This document shows, one piece after another, positions 7,939 through 16,335 of a stretch of DNA of 64,000 nt. Location: contig CP075365.1 in NCBI GenBank assembly GCA_019454125.1, forward strand, positions 738,218 through 802,217. Direction: 5' to 3'. The position numbers and the translations under genes are program-made. The stretch is from Fimbriimonadaceae bacterium (lineage in GTDB: Bacteria > Armatimonadota > Fimbriimonadia > Fimbriimonadales > Fimbriimonadaceae). The stretch's first letter is position 1. Every line of letters begins with the position of its first letter. Below the pieces are notes generated by a model. The model ran no database searches. It was not told the origin of the DNA and worked only from the letters and a program-made list of their open reading frames with translations.

Positions 7939-9002
7939 CCCACGATCGTCAGCTCTTTCGGATACGATGTCAGCACCTCCGGCCCGTTCGGAGTCACGAG
8001 CACGTCGTCTTCGATGCGCACGCCTCCAAACCCTTCGATGTAGACGCCAGGCTCGACCGTCCAGACCTGCCCCGCTTCGATCTCGTCTTCCGAACGGGGG
8101 CCCAGTTGACCCAGATCGTGGACCGCGCGGCCGAGGCCGTGACCCAGCCCGTGGCCGAAATAGCCGTCGAGCCCCTTCTCCTTCAGCACCTCGCGGGCGA
8201 CGCCGTCCACGTCCTTGGCCTGCCTTCCCGGCAGGAGTGCCTGGGTCGATCTTTCCAAGGCGAGCAGCACCTGGTCATAGACCTCGCGGTGCCGGTCGGA
8301 AGCCTCTCCCACCACGAACGTCCGGGTGATGTCGCTGCAATAGCCCTCCAGCCGACAACCGAGGTCGAGGGTGACGAAGTCCCCTTTCTCGATCTTGCGG
8401 TCGGAGGGATGGGCGTGGGGCCGCGCGCTGTTCGGTCCGCTCGCGACGATGGGCGAGAACCCAACCTCCGCCCCGTTCTTGCGGAAGTAGAACTCGATCT
8501 CCAGACCCAGGTCGAACTCCGTCACGCCCGGCTGGATGGCGCGGCGCACGTGGTTGATGCAGGCTTCCGTAAGGCCGATCGCGCGCCGGATCTTCGCGAC
8601 TTCGTCCTCGGTCTTCACCATGCGGAGCGGCTTGAGCACGTCCTTGGTCGGGACGAGTCGCAACCCCGTCATGGCCTTCGTCCAGTCTTCCCAGGTCGCA
8701 TAGATGCACGAGGTCTCAAAGCCGAGTTCCTGGATGCCCATAGCCTGGGCGTTCTCGGCGATGAATTCGGAGGACTTCTTGGGGCTCGCGAAGGATTCGA
8801 CCCGCATGTTCTTGACCTCTTCGCCAGCCTGGATCGTATAGCGGCTGTCGGTGAGGAAGCGGGCGTCTGTCGGGGTGACGATGACGAATCCCGAAGAGCC
8901 GGAGAAGTCGGAAAGCCACTGGACGTTCGCCAGATCACTGACGAGGAGGGCGGCGACCCCTTGGTCGCGGAGGCGGGCCTGCAGGCGTTCTAGGTTGCTC
9001 AT
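7935..9002 (-). CDS. Xaa-Pro aminopeptidase-like M24 metallopeptidase
   Basis: A 355-residue M24 peptidase (PepP/PepQ group). The N-terminal creatinase-like domain has ALLVSDLANVQWLSDFSGS and FLTDSRYTIQA. The C-terminal pita-bread domain carries the metal ligands in VTLDLGCRLEGYCSDITRTF (two Asp), GHGLGHGLG (His) and VWTVEPGVYI and VRIEDDVLVT (two Glu). It removes N-terminal residues before proline, or cleaves X-Pro dipeptides, using two metal ions in the cytoplasm. The gene follows aroQ by five bases and overlaps the degenerate ABC gene by four, so they are likely one transcript. Confidence 0.9.
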   Translation of the reverse strand: MSNLERLQARLRDQGVAALLVSDLANVQWLSDFSGSSGFVIVTPTDARFLTDSRYTIQAGEEVKNMRVESFASPKKSSEFIAENAQAMGIQELGFETSCIYATWEDWTKAMTGLRLVPTKDVLKPLRMVKTEDEVAKIRRAIGLTEACINHVRRAIQPGVTEFDLGLEIEFYFRKNGAEVGFSPIVASGPNSARPHAHPSDRKIEKGDFVTLDLGCRLEGYCSDITRTFVVGEASDRHREVYDQVLLALERSTQALLPGRQAKDVDGVAREVLKEKGLDGYFGHGLGHGLGRAVHDLGQLGPRSEDEIEAGQVWTVEPGVYIEGFGGVRIEDDVLVTPNGPEVLTSYPKELTIVG

Positions 9003-9007
9003 GGGAA

Positions 9008-9463
9008 TCAGATGGAGCCGGTCTCGGCGGTGGCCAGGGCCCTCAGGGCGAGGATGTACCCGTTGCTGCCGAAGCCGGTGATCGTGCCCAGGCAGATGGG
9101 GGCGACCACGGAATGGCGGCGAAAGTCTTCGCGCGCGTCCACGTTCGTCATGTGTACCTCGATCACGGGCAGGCGGACGCTGACTAGAGCGTCGCGGAGG
9201 GCGATGGAGTAGTGGGTAAGCCCGCCCGGGTTGATCACGATCGCGTTGGCCCAGCGGCGGTGTTCCTGGATCGCGTCGATGAGGACTCCCTCGTGGTTGC
9301 TCTGCAGCGTGCGCACCTCGATGTCCATCTGCGCCGCAGCCTTGAGGATGTCCTCGTCGATCTCCGCCAGCGGCTTCTTGCCGTAGAGCTCGGGCTCACG
9401 GAATCCCGTGAGGTTGATGTTCGGCCCGTGAAGCACGAGCACCTTCTTCTGTTCACCCGCCAT
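9008..9463 (-). CDS. aroQ: Type II 3-dehydroquinate dehydratase
   Basis: A 151-residue type II dehydroquinase, the third step of the shikimate pathway. LVLHGPNINLTGFREPELYG holds the catalytic Tyr near the N-terminus. QSNHEGVLIDAIQE, VINPGGLTHYSIALRDAL (His) and VEVHMTNVDAREDFRRHS complete the family motifs. The ATG at 9463 is chosen because it gives the canonical N-terminus; upstream in-frame sequence is not family-like. It overlaps the end of a Trm112-like gene by 11 bases. Another shikimate gene, the DAHP synthase at 24810, is not linked. Confidence 0.93.
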   Translation of the reverse strand: MAGEQKKVLVLHGPNINLTGFREPELYGKKPLAEIDEDILKAAAQMDIEVRTLQSNHEGVLIDAIQEHRRWANAIVINPGGLTHYSIALRDALVSVRLPVIEVHMTNVDAREDFRRHSVVAPICLGTITGFGSNGYILALRALATAETGSI

Positions 9464-9635
9464 TTGGCCCCTCCGGGGGTTCGGCTTCCTCAGCCAAGAG
9501 GTTTGGGATGCCGTCTTCGATGCGGAAGCGGTAGTGGCAGACCGGGCAGACGAGGCGGTCGCCCTGGAGGGCCAAGGCGGGCCGTTCGTCGCATCGGGGG
9601 CAGGCGAGGATCGCAAGCAAGTCCGGGTCGATCAA
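9453..9635 (-). CDS. Trm112 family zinc-ribbon-like protein
   Basis: A 60-residue protein of the Trm112/YcaR type: MIDPDLLAILACPRCDERPAL, then VCPVCHYRFRIEDGIPNLL. The two Cys-x-x-Cys pairs form a small zinc-ribbon-like site. Bacterial members are often found near lipid A or cell-envelope genes and are thought to help partner enzymes, but direct functions are rarely known. It begins with TTG overlapping the stop of the glycosyltransferase upstream (TTGA) and runs into aroQ. Confidence 0.8.
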   Translation of the reverse strand: MIDPDLLAILACPRCDERPALALQGDRLVCPVCHYRFRIEDGIPNLLAEEAEPPEGPNGG

Positions 9636-10687
9636 CCGGCCACCTCGCGATACGCGTCCGCCGCGACCCGCGCCGAATCTGCCCAGTCGAAATCCTTGAC
9701 CCGGGCCGCCCCCCGCTCTCGCATCGCAGCTAATTTACTCGAATCGGCCAAGAGCCCGGTGACGGCGCGTGCCCAGTCCGCAGGTTCGAAGCTGGGGCAG
9801 ACCTCGGCCGCCCCTCCCGCCACCTCCGGCAACGCCCCACCGCGTGAACAAAGCACGGGGCACTCGCTGGCGAACGCCTCTAGCAGAGGAATTCCAAACC
9901 CTTCATGGCAGGATGGCGCGAGGTAAAGCGTGGCCCGCCGGTAGAGCGCTGCGAGCGTGAGGTCGTCCACATATCCGGTGAAGATCGCCCCGTCCGGCTC
10001 GGGGCTGCCCCAAGCCTTGCCGGTCAGGACAAGGGGGATTTGGGCCACCTTCGCCGCCTCTGCCGCCAGGGCCATGTTCTTCCTTGGCCAACGGGTCCCG
10101 ACGCTCAGCAGGTACTGCTCGGGCAGGCCCAGGGGCCGGAGGATTTCCTCTGCTTCGAGCCGAGTCAGTCGGGGCCAGTCGTCGCGGAGCGCGTTGGGGG
10201 TCACCGCCGTTTTGCCGGCCGCGCCCGGCAGATAGCGCTCGATCTCCCCCCGGCTGGTCTCCGAGACGGTGAAGACCTTGGCCGCTCGCCGCACGGAACC
10301 GGGCAAACCCTTGCGGAGCAGGGCGCCGTCGCGGGCGGAGAACCATGCGGGATCGACGAAGAACGAGACGTCGTGGATGGTCGTCATCCCTGCCCGACCC
10401 GCCATCGGCGAGAGAAAGTACTGGGTGTGCAGCGCCTTCGCCGCCTTGCGGGCGGCCAAGGGGAACCGGACGAGGCTCCACCACCGCTCGCTGCCTCCCG
10501 GCACATGGAGCCAGGCGAAATCTTCCAGGGCGGGAATCCCGACAGGCTTCGGAGCGTTTGAAACGAGCAGGGCCTGCGAAACGAAGCCGATTCGGCGCAA
10601 CCCGCCGATCAAACCGCGCCAATAACTGGTGTCCCCAGTCATGGTGCGGGTGGCCAGGCGGGCGTCTATCGCGACGGTGAAGCGCAT
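9632..10687 (-). CDS. GT4-family glycosyltransferase
   Basis: A 351-residue GT-B glycosyltransferase of the GT4 family. The N-terminal domain starts VAIDARLATRTMTGDTSYW. The C-terminal donor-binding domain has LLSVGTRWPRKNMALAAEAA, FTGYVDDLTLAALYRRATLY and the EX7E-like block PSCHEGFGIPLLEAFASECP. Such enzymes build polysaccharides, glycolipids or protein glycans from nucleotide sugars at the cytoplasmic membrane face. It leads a minus-strand cluster with the Trm112-like, aroQ, M24 and ABC-like genes. The product is unknown. Confidence 0.82.
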   Translation of the reverse strand: MRFTVAIDARLATRTMTGDTSYWRGLIGGLRRIGFVSQALLVSNAPKPVGIPALEDFAWLHVPGGSERWWSLVRFPLAARKAAKALHTQYFLSPMAGRAGMTTIHDVSFFVDPAWFSARDGALLRKGLPGSVRRAAKVFTVSETSRGEIERYLPGAAGKTAVTPNALRDDWPRLTRLEAEEILRPLGLPEQYLLSVGTRWPRKNMALAAEAAKVAQIPLVLTGKAWGSPEPDGAIFTGYVDDLTLAALYRRATLYLAPSCHEGFGIPLLEAFASECPVLCSRGGALPEVAGGAAEVCPSFEPADWARAVTGLLADSSKLAAMRERGAARVKDFDWADSARVAADAYREVAG

Positions 10688-10764
10688 CGTTCGCAGTCCA
10701 TTACTAGGGCGATGGAACGGCGACCGGCCTCCATCCGCCTAAAATCTATACCGGAACAGCCATT

Positions 10765-11151
10765 ATGCAAAGTCAGAAGTCCAGACTGATCCTCCTGGCG
10801 ATCGTCGTGCTCGCCGTCCCGGCGGTCGCGATCTATAACGCGATGAACGCTCCGAAAGCGGGCGGGGAGCACGGGGGCGACGAGCATAAGCTTGAAGCCA
10901 AGAAGACGACCGAGGAGGAAAAGGCGGAGTCGAGCGAGCAACTCCGCGGCGCCTTGAAGAAGGCGCCCGTCGCCGTCATCGACGACACCAAGGGCTCGGA
11001 GGGGTTGGCCAAGAAGCCTACGATCCTCATCGAGAAGATGGTGGCGAACCGCCCAGCGCCCAACGACGCGGGCACCGCGATCCAGTGGTACAACAAAGAC
11101 TCCCGATCGGCCATGAAGTCCGAAGAGAACTCCGCCTCACGCGGGGACTGA
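10765..11151 (+). CDS. Membrane-anchored hypothetical protein
   Basis: A 128-residue protein with one N-terminal membrane anchor (LILLAIVVLAVPAVAIYNAM) and a charged, low-complexity exterior rich in Lys and Glu. No known domain is recognised. It opens a plus-strand run of five exported or membrane genes ending with a nitroreductase. TATACC lies 12 bases before the ATG. Function unknown. Confidence 0.6.
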   Translation: MQSQKSRLILLAIVVLAVPAVAIYNAMNAPKAGGEHGGDEHKLEAKKTTEEEKAESSEQLRGALKKAPVAVIDDTKGSEGLAKKPTILIEKMVANRPAPNDAGTAIQWYNKDSRSAMKSEENSASRGD

Positions 11152-11182
11152 CCGGCCCTGCGCGGCAGGTACGGTAGCGCCA

Positions 11183-11551
11183 ATGCTCTCGGTTCAAGCG
11201 TCGCTCTGCTTCCTCCTTTGGATAGGGTGGGGCCTTTGGCAACGGCGTCGGGCGGAGGCCTGGCACCGGCGTTTCGCGTCGATGTCGCGGGGCAAGCTCG
11301 CCCTGTTGGGCTCGCTCGGCTTCATTTTCGGCGCCGCGCTGCTGTTCGGCGCCCTCTTTGGCATCTCGGCTGCGGGCGGCATCCAGGACGGCAGCCTGAC
11401 GCCCTTGGCGTGGGCGGCGGTCGCGCTGACGGGGCTCGTCTTTGTCGCGAGCCAGACGGCGGCGGCCACGGCCCTTGTCCATCTGACGCAGCGCCCTGAC
11501 ACGGCCGAGCCCCACCGACCGTCCGACAACCAGGAGTCTTCAGTTTCGTGA
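11183..11551 (+). CDS. Small multi-pass membrane protein, unknown
   Basis: A 122-residue protein with about three hydrophobic helices (residues 5-20, 38-65 and 75-100) and a hydrophilic tail. No family is recognised. Its stop codon overlaps the GTG of the next gene (GTGA), which points to co-translation with the secreted protein downstream. Confidence 0.6.
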   Translation: MLSVQASLCFLLWIGWGLWQRRRAEAWHRRFASMSRGKLALLGSLGFIFGAALLFGALFGISAAGGIQDGSLTPLAWAAVALTGLVFVASQTAAATALVHLTQRPDTAEPHRPSDNQESSVS

Positions 11552-12141
11552 AACCACGTCTTTATCTCGCTCTCGCCGTCCTCGCCTTGGCCGGGGGCGC
11601 CTTTGCCCAGCCGAAGGCCGATCCCGCGACCCAGGCGACCCGCATTCTGGAGAAGGTCCGCAAGCTCGACCTTCTCAACCAGATCGTGCCCGTCCTGCTG
11701 AAGCCGGACCAACTGCAGAAGCTCCTGACCCCGATCGAGAAGGCCCGCCAGGCCGATAAGCAGCTCCAGGCCAAGGAACTGGAAGAGATGAAGGCGATGG
11801 AGGCCAGGGTCGACAAGGCGATCGACGAAGCGAACAAGAAAGACCTCGTGCCGAGCCGCGAGCTGCTGGCGGATTTGATCAAGCTCTTCAAGAAGTTCGA
11901 GCTCCGACGGGCGGCGATGGTGCAGGAACAAACGGACAAAGTCTTCGCCTCGGTGAAGGAGGTGCTGGACGAAGGGCAGAGGAAGGCGGCGACCAACTCG
12001 CTCGACCCCAGCATCGGGGCCCAGGGCAAGGATCTGTCGAAGCTCACCGACGACGACAAGCTCCGCGCTTGGGTCCGTGTCGTACTTATGGACCCAATGA
12101 CGTATGACATCCTGAAAGGACTGCTCAAAGAGAAGTCTTGA
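11548..12141 (+). CDS. Secreted helical hypothetical protein
   Basis: A 197-residue protein with a clear signal peptide (LYLALAVLALAGGAFAQ, cleavage after Ala-Gln or nearby) and a mostly helical, charged mature part. Long heptad-like stretches such as KQLQAKELEEMKAMEARVDK suggest a coiled coil. No known family is recognised. It begins with GTG overlapping the upstream stop, and its end abuts the thioredoxin lipoprotein gene, so the two may act together in the periplasm. Confidence 0.65.
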   Translation: MKPRLYLALAVLALAGGAFAQPKADPATQATRILEKVRKLDLLNQIVPVLLKPDQLQKLLTPIEKARQADKQLQAKELEEMKAMEARVDKAIDEANKKDLVPSRELLADLIKLFKKFELRRAAMVQEQTDKVFASVKEVLDEGQRKAATNSLDPSIGAQGKDLSKLTDDDKLRAWVRVVLMDPMTYDILKGLLKEKS

Positions 12142-12164
12142 TCGCGGCCAAAATTCTAGTGACT

Positions 12165-12812
12165 ATGTCCCGTGCCCTCTTCCTCGTCGCCGCCCTGGTG
12201 CTCGCCTTCGGTTGCGCCAGCAACCCGGAGACGAGCGACGCGAAAAGCGCCCAATTGGGCGAGCCCGTGACGTCCACGTTCGGCGAGAAGCCTGAGGCCG
12301 CGCCGGAGGGGACTGTGTCGGGCGGGGCTGCGACCTCCTCAGAAAAGAATGCGGCCGAGGCACAGAAATCGCCGGAAGGGGACAAGCCGGTCGCGAAAGC
12401 CGAGGGGGGCGCGACCAAGACCCAGCCGGCAGGAACGGCCGAGAAAGGCAAGCCGGTCCACGCACTGATCAAGACGGCCCCGACCATGGAGGCCGCTCTC
12501 AAGCAGGTTTCCTCCGACGGCGTGGTGTTGCTCAAGTTCGAGGCGGACTGGTGCGCACCCTGCCAGTTGATGAAGCGCGAGGCGTTCCAGGACCAGGAAG
12601 TCGTAGACCGGTTGAAGAACACCGTCGTCGTCCTCATTGACGCTGACGACGAAAAGAACAACGAGGTGCAGCAGAAGTTCCAGGTTGCGAACCTGCCGAC
12701 CTTGGTCTTCTTGGACAAGTCCGGCCACGAGTTCGCCCGCATGTTAGGCTATAACGACCTTTCCTGGTTCCGTTCCGAGCTCATCAAGGCGATGGCCAAG
12801 AAGGGCGCGTGA
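12165..12812 (+). CDS. Thioredoxin-fold lipoprotein
   Basis: The N-terminus MSRALFLVAALVLAFGC is a lipoprotein-type signal with Cys as the likely lipidated residue. A Ser/Pro/Thr-rich linker follows to about residue 95. A thioredoxin domain then carries the redox motif WCAPC, a downstream cis-Pro (VANLPTLVFLDKSG) and a final helix. It probably reduces or isomerises disulfides, or supports haem or cofactor maturation, outside the cytoplasmic membrane. The ATG at 12165 is preferred; a TTG at 12138 overlapping the previous stop would add nine residues. Its stop overlaps the nitroreductase start (GTGA). Confidence 0.8.
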   Translation: MSRALFLVAALVLAFGCASNPETSDAKSAQLGEPVTSTFGEKPEAAPEGTVSGGAATSSEKNAAEAQKSPEGDKPVAKAEGGATKTQPAGTAEKGKPVHALIKTAPTMEAALKQVSSDGVVLLKFEADWCAPCQLMKREAFQDQEVVDRLKNTVVVLIDADDEKNNEVQQKFQVANLPTLVFLDKSGHEFARMLGYNDLSWFRSELIKAMAKKGA

Positions 12813-13621
12813 AGCCGACTTTCCCGGAGACGGCCGGGGAAGCATGGGTGAAGCGGTATGGCTCTCCGGCCCCGGAAGGGTTGCCGGACCTGGCCCCCTT
12901 CTTGAGCCACCGGTCTGTCCGACGCTTCGCGGCCCGCGAGGTTCCCGAGGTGGTTGTGGCCGCGTTGGTGGCGGCGGCGCAAAGCGCATCCACCAGCAGC
13001 AACCTGCAGCTTTGGTCGGTCGTCTCGATCCAAGACCCTGAACGGCGCGAACGAGTCGCGAAACTATGCGCCGACCAGGTCCAGGTCCGCGAAGCGGGAT
13101 GGTTCTTCGCGTTCCTCGCCGACCACTATCGGATCCGGCGCGCGGCCTCTGCGGTAGGCGAGGCGACCGAAGGGTCGGACTACAACGAGTTCTTCACGAT
13201 GGCGGTGATCGACGCGGCCCTGGCCACGGAGCGGCTGCTCTGCGCGGCCGAATCGATCGGCCTGGCCGGGTGCTACATCGGGGCATTGCGCAACGACCCG
13301 GAGGGCATCGCCGCAGAACTCGGCTTGCCGAGCGGGACGGCGGGTCTTTTCGGGCTCTGCCTGGGATACCCCGCCGAGCCCCTCACTGCTGAGATCAAGC
13401 CGCGCCTCGCCCAAGAGTCGATCTGGTTCCGCGAAACGTACGACCAAGAGGTCGCAGTCGCGGACTATGACGAGAGGATGGGCGCCTTCTACCGCGAGCA
13501 GAACATGAAGGGCGACGTCACCTGGTCCATGCGGAGCGGACGCCGCATGGACGAAGCGCATGTCGGGACGCGCAAGGCGCTGAAGCCGTTCCTCCAGCGC
13601 CAAGGCTTCGACCGGCGCTAA
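12809..13621 (+). CDS. NfsA/NfrA-like flavin nitroreductase
   Basis: A 270-residue oxygen-insensitive nitroreductase or FMN reductase. Family features are LSHRSVRRFAAREVPEVVV near the start, AAQSASTSSNLQLWSVV (FMN-binding Ser cluster), and a central GCYIGALRNDPEGIAAELGL block followed by GLCLGYPAE. These enzymes use NADPH to reduce nitroaromatics, quinones or flavin. The GTG start overlaps the thioredoxin stop, suggesting a shared redox theme. It ends on a CTAA shared with the convergent ftsZ. Confidence 0.85.
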   Translation: MKPTFPETAGEAWVKRYGSPAPEGLPDLAPFLSHRSVRRFAAREVPEVVVAALVAAAQSASTSSNLQLWSVVSIQDPERRERVAKLCADQVQVREAGWFFAFLADHYRIRRAASAVGEATEGSDYNEFFTMAVIDAALATERLLCAAESIGLAGCYIGALRNDPEGIAAELGLPSGTAGLFGLCLGYPAEPLTAEIKPRLAQESIWFRETYDQEVAVADYDERMGAFYREQNMKGDVTWSMRSGRRMDEAHVGTRKALKPFLQRQGFDRR

Positions 13622-14736
13622 CCGCCCGACTTGACCCGACGCAAGAAGCTCGGGATGTTCAGGTCAAGGTCTTCGATCTCGATGGGCGGGGCTTCGCGCC
13701 TCGTCCGCGCCACTTGCTCGTCGCTGTTCGTGCGCTGCGGCGCTTGGTCGAGGAACATCGAGCGGTCTTGCTGCTCGGGGGCGGCTTCTTCGAAGCCTGC
13801 CGCCAGGATCGTGACCTGGACGGTCTCGCCCATGCCCTCGTCCACGACGTGACCAAGGAACACGTTCGCATCCTCGACGTGGGTGAACCGCGCGAGATAG
13901 GCCATCGCGTCGGACACCTCGCCGATCGAGAAGTCCGGCCCGGCCGTGATGCTCACGAGCATGCGCTTGGCCGAGTTGATGCGCGTATCGAGCAGCGGCG
14001 AAGTGGCGGCCGCCTGGGCCGCGACCCGAGCGCGCTCTTCGCCGATGCCCGTGCCGATTCCCATCAAGGCGACGCCGGCGTCCTTCAGCACGGCGCGCAC
14101 GTCGTTGAAGTCTACGTTGATCAAGCCTGGACGGGTGACGATGTCGCTGATGCCCTGGACGCCTTGACGGAGGACGTCGTCCGCCACCTTAAACGCGCTG
14201 CTGAGCGAAGTGGAGCGCTCGACGACTCCCATCAAGTTCTCGTTCGGCACGACGATGAGGGTGTCGCAGGCGGCCCTCATCCTTTCCAGGCCGGTGTGGG
14301 CGACCTTGCTGCGCTTCGGGCCTTCAAAGGCGAAGGGCCGGGTCACAACCCCGACCGTGAGGATGTCCATTCGGCGTGCGAGCTCTGCGATGACGGGGGC
14401 CGCGCCCGTACCTGTCCCGCCGCCCATGCCGGCCGTGACGAACACCAGGTCCGCCCCTTCAAGCATCTCTACCAGGGCGCGCTCCGAGTCCTTGGCTGCC
14501 TGCTCGCCCCGGGTGGGATCGCCGCCTGCGCCGAGTCCGCGCGTCTGGGAGCCACCGATCACCATCAGGGTCTCCGCGGGGTTGCGCTCGAGCACCTGTC
14601 GGTCCGTGTTCACCGCCACAAACGAGACGCCGCCGACGCCCGCCTCGACCATCCGCTCTACCGCGTTGCAGCCGGCACCGCCGACGCCGACGACCTTTAT
14701 GACAGCGCGCGATTCGAAGAGGTTGAGTGGGCTCAT
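13618..14736 (-). CDS. ftsZ: Cell division protein FtsZ
   Basis: The tubulin-like GTPase that polymerises into the division ring. The N-terminal GTPase domain has IKVVGVGGAGCNAVERM, the tubulin signature GGGTGTGAAP near residue 108 and the T7-loop synergy residues NVDFNDVRAVL. A short linker leads to the conserved C-terminal peptide DLNIPSFLRR, which binds FtsA, SepF or ZipA-like anchors. The gene stands alone, with no ftsA or ftsQ and no murein genes beside it. Unlike most genes here it has a recognisable Shine-Dalgarno sequence (AAGGA about 7 bases before ATG). Confidence 0.96.
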   Translation of the reverse strand: MSPLNLFESRAVIKVVGVGGAGCNAVERMVEAGVGGVSFVAVNTDRQVLERNPAETLMVIGGSQTRGLGAGGDPTRGEQAAKDSERALVEMLEGADLVFVTAGMGGGTGTGAAPVIAELARRMDILTVGVVTRPFAFEGPKRSKVAHTGLERMRAACDTLIVVPNENLMGVVERSTSLSSAFKVADDVLRQGVQGISDIVTRPGLINVDFNDVRAVLKDAGVALMGIGTGIGEERARVAAQAAATSPLLDTRINSAKRMLVSITAGPDFSIGEVSDAMAYLARFTHVEDANVFLGHVVDEGMGETVQVTILAAGFEEAAPEQQDRSMFLDQAPQRTNSDEQVARTRREAPPIEIEDLDLNIPSFLRRVKSGG

Positions 14737-14896
14737 GTCAGTTCCTTCATTAAGACCTGGGTTGGTCTAGGGTCAAGACGCATTCCGGGCCGGGCGAGTC
14801 GCAGGATGTTTTCCACAGGGAGCCTTTGGGGTGGTCGGGCGGGGTCCGGGCTTCGGGGGCAAGCTTCGCGAAACCCCGAAAGGGCGCTCTCGCAGC

Positions 14897-14902
14897 CATA
14901 CT
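14897..14902 (+). promoter_or_regulatory. -10-like box of purE
   Basis: CATACT ends 7 bases before the purE ATG. Confidence 0.4.
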
Positions 14903-14909
14903 GTCGCCC

Positions 14910-15395
14910 ATGGCTATCGCCATAGTCGGCATCGTCATGGGTTCCAAGAGCGACCTGGAGACCATGCGGGAGGCAGCGCGCGCTTTGGAGGAGTTCGGCG
15001 TGCCCTACGAAATGGACGTCACCAGCGCGCACCGCACCCCAGAGCGCATGGCGAAGTACGCCCAGACCGCGCGCGAACGGGGGCTTAAGGTCGTGATCGC
15101 AGGGGCGGGCGGGGCCGCGCACCTGCCGGGAATGGTGGCCGCCTACACATCCCTGCCCGTGATTGGCGTGCCCGTGCCATCGAAGGCGCTCTCGGGGCTC
15201 GATTCGTTGCTCTCGATCGTGCAGATGCCGGCTGGAGTGCCCGTCGCCACGGTGGCCATCGGGAACGCCCGGAACGCGGGGCTGCTCGCGGTCGCCATCC
15301 TCGCCGCCCACGATGCCGAGCTCGCGGAGAAGCTGGACGACTTCCGGCGGCGGCAGGCGCAAGCCGTGGTGGATTCGGCGAACGACCTTAGCTAA
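14910..15395 (+). CDS. purE: N5-carboxyaminoimidazole ribonucleotide mutase PurE
   Basis: A 161-residue class I PurE. It converts N5-CAIR to CAIR in purine synthesis. [12 protein letters not shown] forms the phosphate-binding loop, SAHRTPERM carries the catalytic His, and [15 protein letters not shown] and [13 protein letters not shown] are conserved. The ATG at 14910 is chosen because sequence upstream is not PurE-like. It is divergent from ftsZ and followed 48 bases later by folD, which also feeds one-carbon units to purine synthesis. No purK adjoins it. Confidence 0.93.
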   Translation: MAIAIVGIVMGSKSDLETMREAARALEEFGVPYEMDVTSAHRTPERMAKYAQTARERGLKVVIAGAGGAAHLPGMVAAYTSLPVIGVPVPSKALSGLDSLLSIVQMPAGVPVATVAIGNARNAGLLAVAILAAHDAELAEKLDDFRRRQAQAVVDSANDLS

Positions 15396-15429
15396 GGCCC
15401 GCCACCGAATCATGAAGCCGTCCGCCGTG

Positions 15430-15435
15430 CAAAAT
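15430..15435 (+). promoter_or_regulatory. -10-like box of folD
   Basis: CAAAAT ends 8 bases before the folD ATG. Confidence 0.35.
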
Positions 15436-15443
15436 GGGGGCCG

Positions 15444-16295
15444 ATGGCGGCGCAGATCCTGGACGGTAAGGCCCTTTCCCATACAGTGCGACAGGAAGTG
15501 GCCGAGAGGACAGCCGCGCTCCGAGCACAGGGAGTGGTGCCGAGGATCGAGGCGGTGGTGGCGGCCCAAGACCCTGCCAGCCTCGCTTACGTCCGCATGA
15601 AGCGGAACTGGGCTGAGAAGGCAGGCATGGAGAGCGGCTCCTTCGACGTGACCGCAGAGAGCAACACGGACGAAGTCCTGGCTCAGATCGACCGGTTGAA
15701 CCACGACCCCAAAGTCCACGGGGTGCTCATTCAGCACCCGTTGCCGAAGCACATCGACGAGGACCGGTGTCTGGCCGCGCTCGATCCGGACAAGGACGTG
15801 GACGGCATCACCCCGACCTCGTTGGGGCGCTTGCTCGCGGGATTGCCCGGCTTCCGGTGCGCCACCCCCCTGGGCATCACGATCCTCCTGGCCGCGCACG
15901 GGGTCTCCCTGGAAGGCAAGCACGCGGTCGTGGTCGGGCGCAGCGTGATCCTCGGCAAGCCGGCCGCCCTCATGCTGCTCGAAGCGAACGCGACCGTGAC
16001 CGTCGCCCACTCCCGGACCCGCGATTTGCCCGACCTGGTCCGCACGGCGGACGTCTTGGTGGCGGCCGTCGGCCGCGCGGAAATGGTGCGCGGCGACTGG
16101 CTCAAGCCCGGTGCCGTCGTGGTGGACGCGGGATACAACAAGGTGGAGGGCCGCAGCCACGACGTGGGCGACTGCCACTTCGAGGAGTGCGCGGCGGTGG
16201 CCTCCTGGATCACCCCGGTCCCAGGCGGGGTTGGCCCGATGACGGTGGCTTCTCTGCTTCGGAACACGGTCTTGGCGGCCGAACTTTCTCGATAA
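15444..16295 (+). CDS. folD: Bifunctional methylene-THF dehydrogenase/cyclohydrolase FolD
   Basis: A 283-residue FolD. It interconverts methylene-, methenyl- and formyl-tetrahydrofolate with NADP. The catalytic YVRMKRNWAEKAGM block holds the Tyr and Lys pair, GVLIQHPLPKHIDEDRCL and DPDKDVDGIT are family signatures, and VVVGRSVILGKPAALMLL is the dinucleotide-binding loop. The C-terminal ITPVPGGVGPMTVASLLRN is nearly invariant. It is paired with purE, linking folate one-carbon units to purine synthesis. Confidence 0.95.
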   Translation: MAAQILDGKALSHTVRQEVAERTAALRAQGVVPRIEAVVAAQDPASLAYVRMKRNWAEKAGMESGSFDVTAESNTDEVLAQIDRLNHDPKVHGVLIQHPLPKHIDEDRCLAALDPDKDVDGITPTSLGRLLAGLPGFRCATPLGITILLAAHGVSLEGKHAVVVGRSVILGKPAALMLLEANATVTVAHSRTRDLPDLVRTADVLVAAVGRAEMVRGDWLKPGAVVVDAGYNKVEGRSHDVGDCHFEECAAVASWITPVPGGVGPMTVASLLRNTVLAAELSR

Positions 16296-16320
16296 CGAAC
16301 CCTATGGGATTTGCCGGGCG

Positions 16321-16326
16321 TATACT
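16321..16326 (+). promoter_or_regulatory. -10 box of the DUF4397 lipoprotein gene
   Basis: TATACT, a near-consensus -10, ends 9 bases before the ATG. Confidence 0.55.
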
Positions 16327-16335
16327 CCGGACGCT

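Noticed and set aside
7893-8993. 366-residue plus-strand frame
   Set aside because: Antisense to the M24 peptidase gene, no recognisable family.
14733-16178. 481-residue minus-strand frame
   Set aside because: Antisense to purE and folD, which are certain genes.
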